Part shown: positions 6,108-12,068 of the stretch, in pieces
Position numbering within the stretch: position 1 is the first letter of the stretch
How the letters are laid out: each line of letters opens with the position of its first letter
NCBI GenBank assembly: GCA_964471535.1
Contig: CAYYHA010000113.1
Span: 1 to 12,068 of the forward strand
Length of the DNA: 12,068 nt
Direction of reading: 5' to 3'
From: CAYYHA01 sp964471535
GTDB lineage: Bacteria > Myxococcota > Myxococcia > SLRQ01
Position numbers and translations under genes: made by a program
Notes under the pieces: generated by a model
Told to the model about the DNA's origin: nothing
What the model saw: the letters and a program-made list of their open reading frames with translations, nothing else
Databases searched by the model: none

Positions 6108-7265
6108 CTACCGCACCTGGATCAAAAACTCGTCGGTGGCCCCGCTCAGCTTGTCGCGGACTCGGACGCGCGCTTCCTTCACGCCCTCGTCCACGTGGAC
6201 CTTCAGCCGCTGACGGGTGCTGTCGAGAAACTCGACCTTCGCATTCTCCACGTCCCACTCCGGCTCGAAGACGAAGATGCGCTCTCCCGCCGGATTGAAG
6301 GCGTAGACTTCGAGCTCGATCTCCCGGGCACTCCCGGTCAGTGCAACGCCGTCGGCCTCTCTGCCTCCTTCGAAGGTGATGGCGAGACGCACGGGCGGCT
6401 TCGGCTTCTCACCGCGGCGCACCTCGACCATGTCCTTCTTCCCGGTGCGTGCTTCGAAAACGTAGACCCGGCATCGGTCCACACCCGGCCGCAGCCGGAA
6501 GGTGATGCGCGGCGACTTCGGCGGCGAGACGGTCCCGCAGGAGGTCGACCAGAAGACCTTGGCGTCCTCGATGGGCACCAAGAGGTCGCCGCCCTCGGGG
6601 CGGGCATAGGCGACAGCCTCGAGCGCGACCGAATCCTCGCCGGGCTCGGTGGTCACCTCGTCGGGCTTGGTCTTGCCGTGGAAGATCTCGATCTTCTCGA
6701 CCGGTCCGAACTTGGGCTTCTTCGGCTCCTCGGCCGGAGGCGGGGTGGGGCGCTCGGCCGTCGCCTTGGGGCGCCGGGGCGTCGCCCGCCGCCCATCGAA
6801 ATGCCAGAAGGCATAGACGATCCCCTGGTGCTCGGTTCCGTCGATGGGTTCGAGCTTGAAGTAGTCCGAGAACACCTTCATGCGGATCTGCGCCTTCGAG
6901 CGGCGCACTGTCGAGCCGACCGGCCAGCTCTCCTCGGCGAACCACAGGTTCAGGGGGCGTTTGGGCCATTCTGCGAGGTTGTACTCACAGGGGTTGCACC
7001 GGCTCTGCGAGAGCAGCTTCCCCGTCTTCACGTCGAGCACCTGCGTCACACTGGAGACGCTCACCTTCCCCCGGTTGAGGTCCTCGACTGCGCCGGTGAT
7101 CTTCCGCACCGTGAGCACCATGTCGGGCTCGCCGCGCTCCACCGCTTCGCGGATGCGCGCCTCGTAGGCTGACGGCGTGAAGGGCGTGTCGGCGAGCGCC
7201 GTTGCAGGCAGGACGAGCAGCCAGAGAAACCCCAAGAGGGACGTGCGATCCACTCTGCGAGCCAT
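6108..7265 (-). CDS. Secreted protein with Ig-like beta domains, unknown function
   Basis: This encodes 385 residues. ATG 7265 is chosen because GGAGG lies 9 bases upstream and the protein then opens with a Sec signal peptide: MARR, a hydrophobic core, and ATALA with predicted cleavage after residue 25. An upstream ATG at 7301 has no ribosome site. The mature N-terminal part (26-160) contains a CxxC (Cys90 and Cys93) and several aromatic-rich strands. A Pro/Lys/Glu linker (about 160-187) leads to a beta-rich region at 188-283. Its W-S-T-S-C-G-T-V pattern and later R-C-R-V-Y-V strand (Cys243 and Cys265) resemble bacterial Ig-like domains. A second beta domain fills 292-385. The four cysteines could form two disulfides. 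No enzyme motif, lipobox or anchor is seen, so it is probably periplasmic or exported. It lies 78 bases after ffh on the same strand, so read-through is possible, but there is no functional reason to link them. Confidence 0.85.
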   Translation of the reverse strand: MARRVDRTSLLGFLWLLVLPATALADTPFTPSAYEARIREAVERGEPDMVLTVRKITGAVEDLNRGKVSVSSVTQVLDVKTGKLLSQSRCNPCEYNLAEWPKRPLNLWFAEESWPVGSTVRRSKAQIRMKVFSDYFKLEPIDGTEHQGIVYAFWHFDGRRATPRRPKATAERPTPPPAEEPKKPKFGPVEKIEIFHGKTKPDEVTTEPGEDSVALEAVAYARPEGGDLLVPIEDAKVFWSTSCGTVSPPKSPRITFRLRPGVDRCRVYVFEARTGKKDMVEVRRGEKPKPPVRLAITFEGGREADGVALTGSAREIELEVYAFNPAGERIFVFEPEWDVENAKVEFLDSTRQRLKVHVDEGVKEARVRVRDKLSGATDEFLIQVR

Positions 7266-7274
7266 CGTGCGCAG

Positions 7275-7279
7275 CCTCC
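7275..7279 (-). promoter_or_regulatory. Ribosome binding site fixing the secreted-protein start
   Basis: On the minus strand GGAGG lies 9 bases before ATG 7265, and the signal peptide begins there. Confidence 0.7.
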
Positions 7280-7343
7280 GAGATCGAGAAACGCTTCGCA
7301 TCGGCGAGGATGGACGCGCCTGTGCCCGTCCTTCTTCACCTCG

Positions 7344-9002
7344 TCACTTCTTCCGCTTGTTGCGTCGGCGCGCCTTCTGACGCGCCTTTCGTTCTTGCTT
7401 GCGCTTGTTCTTGCGGCGACGCCGCTCCTCGGCTGAGAGCTCCCTCGGCGCGTTCTGCTGCTGATAACCGAAGAGGCGCGCACGATCGAGCTGCGCCTGC
7501 GTCATCATCGGTGGCGTCACGCCAGCAGAGCCGCCTCCGGCCAGCGCGGCCGCAGGTGCCCCCGGCACCCCCGGGCCAGATCCCCCAAGCCCGCCGAAGA
7601 GCTCCGCCAGCTCCGCTCCCTGTCCCTTCAGGTTCTTCAGCATCGCCAGGTTGCGCATTCCCGGCAGCCGGGAGAGCAGCCCCATGCCGCCCTGCGGGCC
7701 CAGCTTCGCGAAGAGGTCTCGCATGCCCCGGAAGCGGGCGATGAGACCCGAGACGTCCTCCACCTTCGTCCCCGAACCTCGTGCGACCCGCTCGATGCGC
7801 GAGCGGTCGAGAATCTCCGGGTTCGCCCGCTCTGCACGGGTCATCGACGAGACCATCGCCCGCACCCGCACCAGCTCGCGGTCGTCGATGTGGAAGCCCT
7901 CCGGAAGCTCGCCGAAGATGGGGAACTTCTCCAGAAGATCGGTGAGCGACCCCATCTTCTGGATGGTCTCGATCTGCCGGACGAAGTCGTCGAGATCGAA
8001 ATTGCCCGAGAGAATCTTCTCGGCATCCTTCTCCGCGGTTTCCTCGTCGACGACCTCCTCGAAGTCCTGCATCAGGCCGACGATGTCGCCGAAGCCGAGG
8101 ATGCGGCTGGCCAGGCCCTCGGGACGGAACTCCTCCAGCTTGTCGAGATCCTCCCCGATGCCGAGGAACTTGATCGGCTTGCCCGTCACCTCCTTGATGG
8201 ACAGCGCCGCGCCGCCGCGGGCGTCGCCATCCAGCTTCGTCATCACGAAGCCGGTGAGATCGAGGCGCCGATCGAACTCAGCGGCCGTGCGCACCGCGTC
8301 CTGGCCGATCATCGCGTCGACCACGAGCAGGATGTTCTCCGGCGACGTGCCGGCCTTTACCTGCTCGAGCTCCTGCATCATCTCCTCGTCGATGGCGAGG
8401 CGTCCTGCGGTGTCGAAGATGACGACGTCCCGACCGCTCTTCTTCGCCTCTGCGACCGCATCGCGGCACAGCTGTGGGGGCGGCACCTCGGGCTCGTGGA
8501 AGACCGGCACCTCGAGCCTGCGGCCCAGGGTTTGGAGCTGCTCCACCGCCGCCGGGCGGTACACGTCCGCGGCCACCAGCAGTGGCTTTTTGCCCTCCTT
8601 TTGTAGCCTGCGGGCCAGCTTCGCGGTGGTCGTCGTCTTTCCCGAGCCCTGCAGGCCGACCATCATGATCTTGGTCGGCTCCTTCCCGCGGGCGAAGGTG
8701 AGCCCCGCCTCCACCGGACCCATCAGCTCCTCGAGCTCGTCGTGACAGATCTTGATGAAGTGGTCGCTCGGCGAGACGCGCAGGTCCTTCTTCTTCTTGG
8801 TGCGCAGTTGCACCACCTCGCCGATGGCCTTCTCCTTCACCCGGTTGACGAAGGCCTTGGCGACCTTGAAGTCGACGTCGGCCTCCAGGAGCGCCACCCG
8901 GATGTCCCGGACGGCCTCGGCGATGTTCTCCTCGGTGATCTCGGTCTTGCCTGCCAGGCGGTTGCGGGCCGCCTTGAATCCTCTGGAGACGGTATCGAGC
9001 AC
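7344..9002 (-). CDS. ffh: Signal recognition particle GTPase Ffh (SRP54)
   Basis: This encodes 552 residues from GTG 9002, with GAGAGGA 5 bases upstream; the family N-terminus (LDTVSRGFKAARNRLAG) begins exactly there. Ffh binds signal sequences of nascent membrane proteins and 4.5S RNA, and delivers ribosomes to FtsY in a GTP-dependent cycle. The N domain spans about 1-105. The G domain carries the P-loop GLQGSGKTT (117-125), DTAGR (197-201), TKLDGDARGG (255-264) and GIGEDLDKLEEF (281-292). The M domain (about 325-460) has the RNA-binding SRIERVARGSGT signature (401-412). Beyond it, where many Ffh proteins end, are a Gly/Ala/Pro linker (about 470-498), a short helix, and a tail in which 19 of the last 26 residues are Lys or Arg. 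Usual bacterial length is about 450, so this is some 100 longer. The rpsP-rimM-trmD neighbours common next to ffh elsewhere are absent here. Confidence 0.98.
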   Translation of the reverse strand: MLDTVSRGFKAARNRLAGKTEITEENIAEAVRDIRVALLEADVDFKVAKAFVNRVKEKAIGEVVQLRTKKKKDLRVSPSDHFIKICHDELEELMGPVEAGLTFARGKEPTKIMMVGLQGSGKTTTTAKLARRLQKEGKKPLLVAADVYRPAAVEQLQTLGRRLEVPVFHEPEVPPPQLCRDAVAEAKKSGRDVVIFDTAGRLAIDEEMMQELEQVKAGTSPENILLVVDAMIGQDAVRTAAEFDRRLDLTGFVMTKLDGDARGGAALSIKEVTGKPIKFLGIGEDLDKLEEFRPEGLASRILGFGDIVGLMQDFEEVVDEETAEKDAEKILSGNFDLDDFVRQIETIQKMGSLTDLLEKFPIFGELPEGFHIDDRELVRVRAMVSSMTRAERANPEILDRSRIERVARGSGTKVEDVSGLIARFRGMRDLFAKLGPQGGMGLLSRLPGMRNLAMLKNLKGQGAELAELFGGLGGSGPGVPGAPAAALAGGGSAGVTPPMMTQAQLDRARLFGYQQQNAPRELSAEERRRRKNKRKQERKARQKARRRNKRKK

Positions 9003-9007
9003 GTGCG

Positions 9008-9014
9008 TCCTCTC
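9008..9014 (-). promoter_or_regulatory. Ribosome binding site fixing the GTG start of ffh
   Basis: On the minus strand GAGAGGA lies 5 bases before GTG 9002. The frame stays open upstream to 9230, but only the GTG has both a ribosome site and the conserved Ffh N-terminus. Confidence 0.75.
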
Positions 9015-9075
9015 TGGGGAACGTAGGGTGGGGCTTCGTTTACCACGTCGGAGGCGGCTTCGCACCGGTCGCGCA

Positions 9076-9105
9076 GCTGGGTGCGTAAGCGAGTTCGCAC
9101 CCGGC
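9076..9105. promoter_or_regulatory. Inverted repeat in the ffh/deacetylase spacer
   Basis: GGGTGCG (9079-9085) and CGCACCC (9096-9102) are exact reverse complements around a 10-base spacer. The stem extends by a T-G wobble and two more pairs to 9076/9105. It lies about 115-145 bases before the predicted sigma-54 start of the deacetylase gene, a usual distance for an activator site. It could equally be a leader hairpin of ffh. Confidence 0.4.
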
Positions 9106-9108
9106 CCC

Positions 9109-9141
9109 GGCGCTGGGCGCCCTCCTTCGCGCCCCAGCGCC
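9109..9141. promoter_or_regulatory. Second long inverted repeat in the same spacer
   Basis: GGCGCTGGG (9109-9117) pairs exactly with CCCAGCGCC (9133-9141). After a single bulged C, CGC/GCG adds three pairs around an 8-base loop. It sits beside the first dyad and its sequence is different, so the two are not copies of one site. Confidence 0.4.
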
Positions 9142-9192
9142 CACCACAGCGAAGAACCGCCAAGGATCCCGCTTGCTTCCGCCTTGCCTCTC

Positions 9193-9208
9193 TGGCACCG
9201 CCTGTGCA
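9193..9208 (+). promoter_or_regulatory. Sigma-54-like -24/-12 promoter match before the deacetylase
   Basis: TGGCACCGCCTGTGCA has GG and GC exactly 10 bases apart and matches the TGGCACG-N4-TTGCW consensus at 10 of 12 fixed positions. Transcription would start near 9219, only about 5 bases before the ATG at 9224. An NtrC-family activator gene lies two genes downstream. A chance match in GC-rich DNA is possible. Confidence 0.4.
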
Positions 9209-9223
9209 TCCGTGGGCGCCGGC

Positions 9224-10093
9224 ATGGCAAGACAGCTCATCGTGAACGCGGACGACTTTGGGCTGACGCCTGGCGTCAGCCGAGGCATCGCCCAGGCCTA
9301 TGACCGGGGGATCGTCAGCTCCGCCTCCCTCGTGGCCAACGGGCTCGGCTTCGAGGCGGCGCTGCGCATCGCCCGCGCGCGCCCTACCCTCGGGGTGGGG
9401 CTGCACCTCAACCTGACCGAAGGCCGTCCCGTGGCCGGGGCCGACCGGGTTCCGACCCTCGTGGACGGCGACGGCTCGTTTCTCGGCTACAAGACCCTGA
9501 CCCTGCGCCTGCTCTCGGGCCGGGTGTCGAAGGACGAGCTGCGGCGGGAGATCGGTGCCCAGATCGAACGGCTCGAGCGGGGCGGTCTCCGCCCCACCCA
9601 CCTCGACGGACACCGACACGTGCACCTCATCCCGGTGCTCTTCGACGTCGTCGCCGAGGTGGCCCAGGCCGCGGGCATCGCGTGGGTGCGCTGCCCCGCC
9701 GCCCTCGGGGACCGTACTCGCCCCTCGTCGGTGAAGGCCGCGCGAGCACTAGGGCTCGCCGGCTTCGCCCGGCTGCAGGTCGCGCGGCTCGAGCGCTACG
9801 GACTGAAGACCGCCGACTGCTTCCTCGGTGCCATGCGCGGTGGAGGGCTCGAGGATCTCCACGAGGCGGCCAGCCGCCTGCCGGAGCTGCCCCACGGGCT
9901 CACTGAATGGATGGTGCACCCGGGGGAGATCGACTCGGAGCTGCTCTTCCTCGACGACTACGTGTGGCAGCGACAGGAGGAGCAGCGGTGGCTCTGCTCC
10001 CCCGAAGCGGCCGAGGCCGTGGAGGCAGCGGGCGTCGAGTTGGTGGATTTCACCGGCGCGCCGAAGTACCCCGCTGCCTCGGCGGCCTCCTAA
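9224..10093 (+). CDS. ChbG/YdjC (HpnK-like) family carbohydrate deacetylase
   Basis: This encodes 289 residues of usual family length. ATG 9224 places the conserved NADDFG motif (8-13) at the N-terminus as expected, although no good ribosome site precedes it. Members are metal-dependent hydrolases that remove N-acetyl groups from sugars. The probable metal and catalytic residues are visible: Asp10 and Asp11, His61 in HLNLTEG, the T-H-L-D-G-H-R-H-V-H run at 125-134, and VHPGE (231-235) near the C-terminus. No signal peptide or membrane helix, so cytoplasmic. The family includes ChbG (chitobiose), HpnK (hopanoid-linked) and NaxD (undecaprenyl-phosphate amino sugar). A GtrB/ArnC-type glycosyltransferase lies 148 bases downstream and no hopanoid genes are visible, so I favour a NaxD-like role on a lipid-linked N-acetyl sugar. 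That choice of substrate is inference. Confidence 0.92.
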   Translation: MARQLIVNADDFGLTPGVSRGIAQAYDRGIVSSASLVANGLGFEAALRIARARPTLGVGLHLNLTEGRPVAGADRVPTLVDGDGSFLGYKTLTLRLLSGRVSKDELRREIGAQIERLERGGLRPTHLDGHRHVHLIPVLFDVVAEVAQAAGIAWVRCPAALGDRTRPSSVKAARALGLAGFARLQVARLERYGLKTADCFLGAMRGGGLEDLHEAASRLPELPHGLTEWMVHPGEIDSELLFLDDYVWQRQEEQRWLCSPEAAEAVEAAGVELVDFTGAPKYPAASAAS

Positions 10094-10163
10094 CGCCGGC
10101 GCGGCTGCGCCCGCTACGGCGGCCCGTGCCCCCGGTGCGGCGGGCGTTCCGGGGCCGCCAGCC

Positions 10164-10200
10164 GCCAAGCCCGGCGCCGCCTCGCCGCGGCGGGCTTGGC
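10164..10200 (+). terminator. Long hairpin between the deacetylase and glycosyltransferase genes
   Basis: GCCAAGCCCG (10164-10173) and CGGGCTTGGC (10191-10200) are perfect 10-bp complements. After a 3-base bulge, CCGC/GCGG adds four pairs around loop CTCGCC. It lies 71 bases after the deacetylase stop and 42 before the next ATG, followed by TTGT only. It may terminate, attenuate, or protect the upstream message. Confidence 0.5.
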
Positions 10201-10230
10201 TTGTCGCCGCCCCGGCCCGGACGTTACGCT
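10201..10230 (+). promoter_or_regulatory. Weak promoter candidate for the glycosyltransferase
   Basis: TTGTCG (10201-10206) and TACGCT (10225-10230, TAnnnT form) are 18 bases apart, directly after the hairpin. Transcription would start about 5 bases before ATG 10242. The match is modest. Confidence 0.25.
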
Positions 10231-10241
10231 GCGCCCCAGCC

Positions 10242-11198
10242 ATGGCCGACGTCCTTCACTCGGCAGCACGGCGGCCAGAGGCCGCCGATCTCACGCTCTC
10301 GGTGGTGGTACCCGTCCATGACGAAGCGGCCGCCCTCCCGGCCCTCTGGGCGCGGCTCCACCGGGTGCTCGAGGCCCTCGCGGGGACTGGACGCAGCGCC
10401 GAGGTGGTCTTCGTCAACGACGGCAGCACCGACGACAGCCTGAAGGTGCTGCAGGCGCTGCCTACCCACGGCATCCGGGTGCGCATCGTCGACCTCGTGC
10501 GCAACTTCGGGCAGCAGGCGGCCATCTGGGCCGGCCTCTCCCATGCGCAGGGCGCTGCGGTGGTGGTCATGGACGCGGATCTGCAGGACCCCCCAGAGCT
10601 GCTCGAAACCATGCTCGAGCGCTGGGAGCAGGGCTTCGAGGTCGTCTTCGGCGTGCGCCGGAGCCGGCGTGAGGACGCCTGGTTCAAGCGCAGCAGCGCG
10701 CGGCTCTTCTACCGGCTGATGGCTGCGCTCGGCGGGGAGACGGCGGGCTGGGACACGGGCGACTTCGCGCTGATGGACCGCCGGGTGGTGGAGGCGATGC
10801 GGGGGCAGCGGCGGCCGCGGCCCTTCCTCCGCGGGATGCTCGCGACGGCGGGATTCCGGCACACCGGTGTCGCCTACGATCGCGACGCGCGCGTCGCCGG
10901 CCGGACGAAGTATTCCCTGCGAAAGATGGTCTCCCTCGCCCTCGACGGCCTGACCGTTCTCGGCTTCGCCCCGCTGCGCCTTGGCCTCCTGCTCGGCGCC
11001 GGGGCCACGCTGGTGGGGAGCGGCGGGCTCCTCCTCGCGGCGGAGCGCCTCCCGTGGCTCGTGGTGACGACCGGCGGCGTCAACCTCTTCTTCCTCGGCC
11101 TCCTCGGGGAGTACCTGGGCCGCACCTACGAGGCGGTGAGCGCACGCCCGCTGTATCTGGTTCGTGACGTCGTCGAGCGAGGAGGGGGCGAGGGGTGA
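10242..11198 (+). CDS. GtrB/ArnC-type polyprenyl-phosphate glycosyltransferase (GT2)
   Basis: This encodes 318 residues, typical for the DPM1/GtrB/ArnC branch of family GT2. These enzymes move a sugar from a nucleotide donor to undecaprenyl phosphate at the inner face of the membrane. Visible motifs are SVVVPVHDE (20-28), VNDGSTDDS (58-66), LVRNFGQQ (85-92), the DxD region MDADLQDPPE (110-119), and RTKYS (221-225). Two hydrophobic helices follow (about 243-267 and 272-290), then the family-typical GEYLGRTYEAVSARPLYLV end (289-307). The loop between the helices is short. ATG 10242 fits the family N-terminus but has no ribosome site. Its stop overlaps the start of the response regulator by four bases (GTGA). 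The usual partners, a flippase and a GT-C transferase, are not in the window and may lie beyond it. Sugar identity is unknown; an N-acetylated one would suit the deacetylase neighbour. Confidence 0.93.
   Translation: MADVLHSAARRPEAADLTLSVVVPVHDEAAALPALWARLHRVLEALAGTGRSAEVVFVNDGSTDDSLKVLQALPTHGIRVRIVDLVRNFGQQAAIWAGLSHAQGAAVVVMDADLQDPPELLETMLERWEQGFEVVFGVRRSRREDAWFKRSSARLFYRLMAALGGETAGWDTGDFALMDRRVVEAMRGQRRPRPFLRGMLATAGFRHTGVAYDRDARVAGRTKYSLRKMVSLALDGLTVLGFAPLRLGLLLGAGATLVGSGGLLLAAERLPWLVVTTGGVNLFFLGLLGEYLGRTYEAVSARPLYLVRDVVERGGGEG
11181..11185 (+). promoter_or_regulatory. Ribosome binding site inside the glycosyltransferase end
   Basis: GGAGG lies 9 bases before GTG 11195, within the last codons of the glycosyltransferase, and supports translational coupling with the response regulator. 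Confidence 0.65.
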
Positions 11199-12068
11199 GC
11201 CGTTCGGTCCTGGTCGTCGAGGACGAGGAGAGCCTGCGGCACGTGCTCACCGTGATCCTCGAAGAGCACGGCTACGGCGTCCGCGCGGTCGAGGATGGGG
11301 AGGCGGCGCTCGCCGAACTCGAGCGGCGTGAGTACGACTTCCTCATCACCGACGTGCGCATGCCGGGGCTGGGGGGCCTAGAACTGCTCGCCCATGTGCG
11401 GAAGATGCACCCCGAGCTGACGGTGATCGTCATGAGCGCCTACGGCTCCCACGAGAGCGCCATCGAAGCGATGAAGCAGGGCGCCTACGACTACATCTCC
11501 AAGCCCTTCCGGCCCGACGAGGTGGTCCTCGTACTCCGAAAGGCAGAGGAGCGGGAGGAGCTGAGGCGGGAGAACGAGCGGCTGAAGCGGGAGCTGCGCG
11601 AGCGGACGGGTGGGGGCCTCGAAGGCATCGTCGGAGACTCCCCGCGGATGCGGGCCGTGCTCGAAAAGGTGCGGCGCGTGGCCGCCTACAAGACCACGGT
11701 GCTCCTGCACGGGGAGAGTGGGACGGGCAAGGAGCTGGTCGCGCGGGCCATCCATGAGCTCTCGCCGCGGGCGGCGGGGCCCTTCGTGCCCGTCAACTGT
11801 GGCGCCATCCCCGAGACCCTCATGGAGTCGGAGCTCTTTGGCCACGTGAAGGGGGCGTTCACCGGTGCGGACCGGGCGCGTCCCGGCTTGATCCGGGAGG
11901 CCCAGGGCGGCACGCTCTTCCTCGACGAAATCGGCGAGCTGCCCTCACGCATGCAGGTGAAGCTCCTCCGCTTCCTCCAGGAGGACGAGATTCGGCGCGT
12001 GGGCGACAGCCGTACCGAGACGGTCGACGTGCGGGTGGTGGCGGCGACGGCGCGGGACCTGCAGGACG
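11195..12068 (+). CDS. NtrC-family sigma-54 response regulator, 3' partial
   Basis: This starts at GTG 11195 and runs off the right edge; 291 codons are visible. The receiver domain (1 to about 120) has acidic residues Glu9 and Asp10, phosphoacceptor Asp53 (ITDVRMP), Ser81 and Lys103 (SKPF), all as needed for phosphorylation by a histidine kinase. A charged helix (about 117-137) links to an AAA+ domain. That domain has Walker A GESGTGKE (173-180), the sigma-54-contacting GAFTGA loop (220-225) and Walker B GGTLFLDE (238-245). It should therefore act as an ATP-driven activator of RNA polymerase with sigma-54. The C-terminal DNA-binding domain expected of the family (Fis-type) is outside the window, as would be any cognate kinase. 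Overlap with the glycosyltransferase suggests that it controls, or is co-expressed with, the envelope-sugar genes. Confidence 0.97.
   Translation, partial: MSRSVLVVEDEESLRHVLTVILEEHGYGVRAVEDGEAALAELERREYDFLITDVRMPGLGGLELLAHVRKMHPELTVIVMSAYGSHESAIEAMKQGAYDYISKPFRPDEVVLVLRKAEEREELRRENERLKRELRERTGGGLEGIVGDSPRMRAVLEKVRRVAAYKTTVLLHGESGTGKELVARAIHELSPRAAGPFVPVNCGAIPETLMESELFGHVKGAFTGADRARPGLIREAQGGTLFLDEIGELPSRMQVKLLRFLQEDEIRRVGDSRTETVDVRVVAATARDLQD

Noticed and set aside
4822..6258. 478-codon minus-strand open frame opposite the cNMP-domain gene
   Set aside because: It mirrors the two cyclic-nucleotide domains on the other strand and has no domain of its own; it also overlaps the end of the secreted-protein gene.
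6195..7172. 325-codon plus-strand open frame opposite the secreted-protein gene
   Set aside because: The minus frame has a signal peptide, a ribosome site and Ig-like strands; the plus frame has a biased, low-information composition.
7312..7331. Hairpin GGACG/CGTCC between ffh and the secreted-protein gene as a terminator
   Set aside because: Only five continuous pairs with a 10-base loop and no T-tract; too weak to call.
9003..9223. 4.5S (SRP) RNA gene next to ffh, because of two hairpins in the spacer
   Set aside because: The conserved GGAAGGAAGCAG-type apical loop is absent on both strands; a partial GGAAGCAAGC resemblance on the minus strand lies outside either stem.
9224..10093. Naming the deacetylase hpnK
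   Set aside because: No hopanoid biosynthesis gene is visible in the window, and the neighbour is a polyprenyl-phosphate-type transferase, so a hopanoid role is not supported.

Overview
The window is very GC-rich, with GC-biased third codon positions in every gene, and it has the look of a Myxococcota (myxobacterial) chromosome. The clues are an AgmX/PglI-type C-terminal domain, an FHA protein fused to TPRs, a TPR protein with two cyclic-nucleotide domains, a Gly/Asp-rich tethered lipoprotein, an Ffh that begins much like myxobacterial Ffh, and an NtrC-type activator. This assignment is inference from protein style; no rRNA or other taxonomic marker is present. I see no tRNA, CRISPR array, insertion sequence or phage gene.

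Layout. (1) 1-795 (+): 3' part of a gene whose product ends in an AgmX/PglI (TonB-C-like) domain; it runs off the left edge. (2) 1104-2135 (-): a lipoprotein of unknown function with one perfect DxNxDGxxD calcium-loop motif. (3) 2530-4605 and 4663-6006 (+): a probable two-gene signalling operon. The first product has a cytoplasmic FHA domain, one membrane helix and a long C-terminal TPR region; the second has TPRs followed by two cyclic-nucleotide-binding domains. A good sigma-70-type promoter with a palindrome over its -10/+1 region lies about 224 bases before the first gene. (4) 6108-7265 (-): a secreted beta-rich protein with Ig-like domains, downstream of ffh. (5) 7344-9002 (-): ffh, the SRP54 GTPase, with an unusually basic C-terminal tail. 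(6) 9224-10093, 10242-11198 and 11195-12068 (+): a ChbG/YdjC-type deacetylase, a GtrB/ArnC-type polyprenyl-phosphate glycosyltransferase, and an NtrC-family sigma-54 response regulator that runs off the right edge. The last two overlap by 4 bases.

How they may work together. The deacetylase and glycosyltransferase resemble the NaxD/FlmF2 logic of Francisella, where a lipid-linked amino sugar is made and deacetylated before transfer to the envelope. The coupled NtrC-type gene, plus a sigma-54-like promoter match in front of the deacetylase, suggests that this step is controlled by a two-component system. The FHA and cyclic-nucleotide pair looks like a separate hub that could join Ser/Thr phosphorylation to cyclic nucleotide level. 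Nearly every transcription-unit end carries a GC-rich hairpin without a T-tract.
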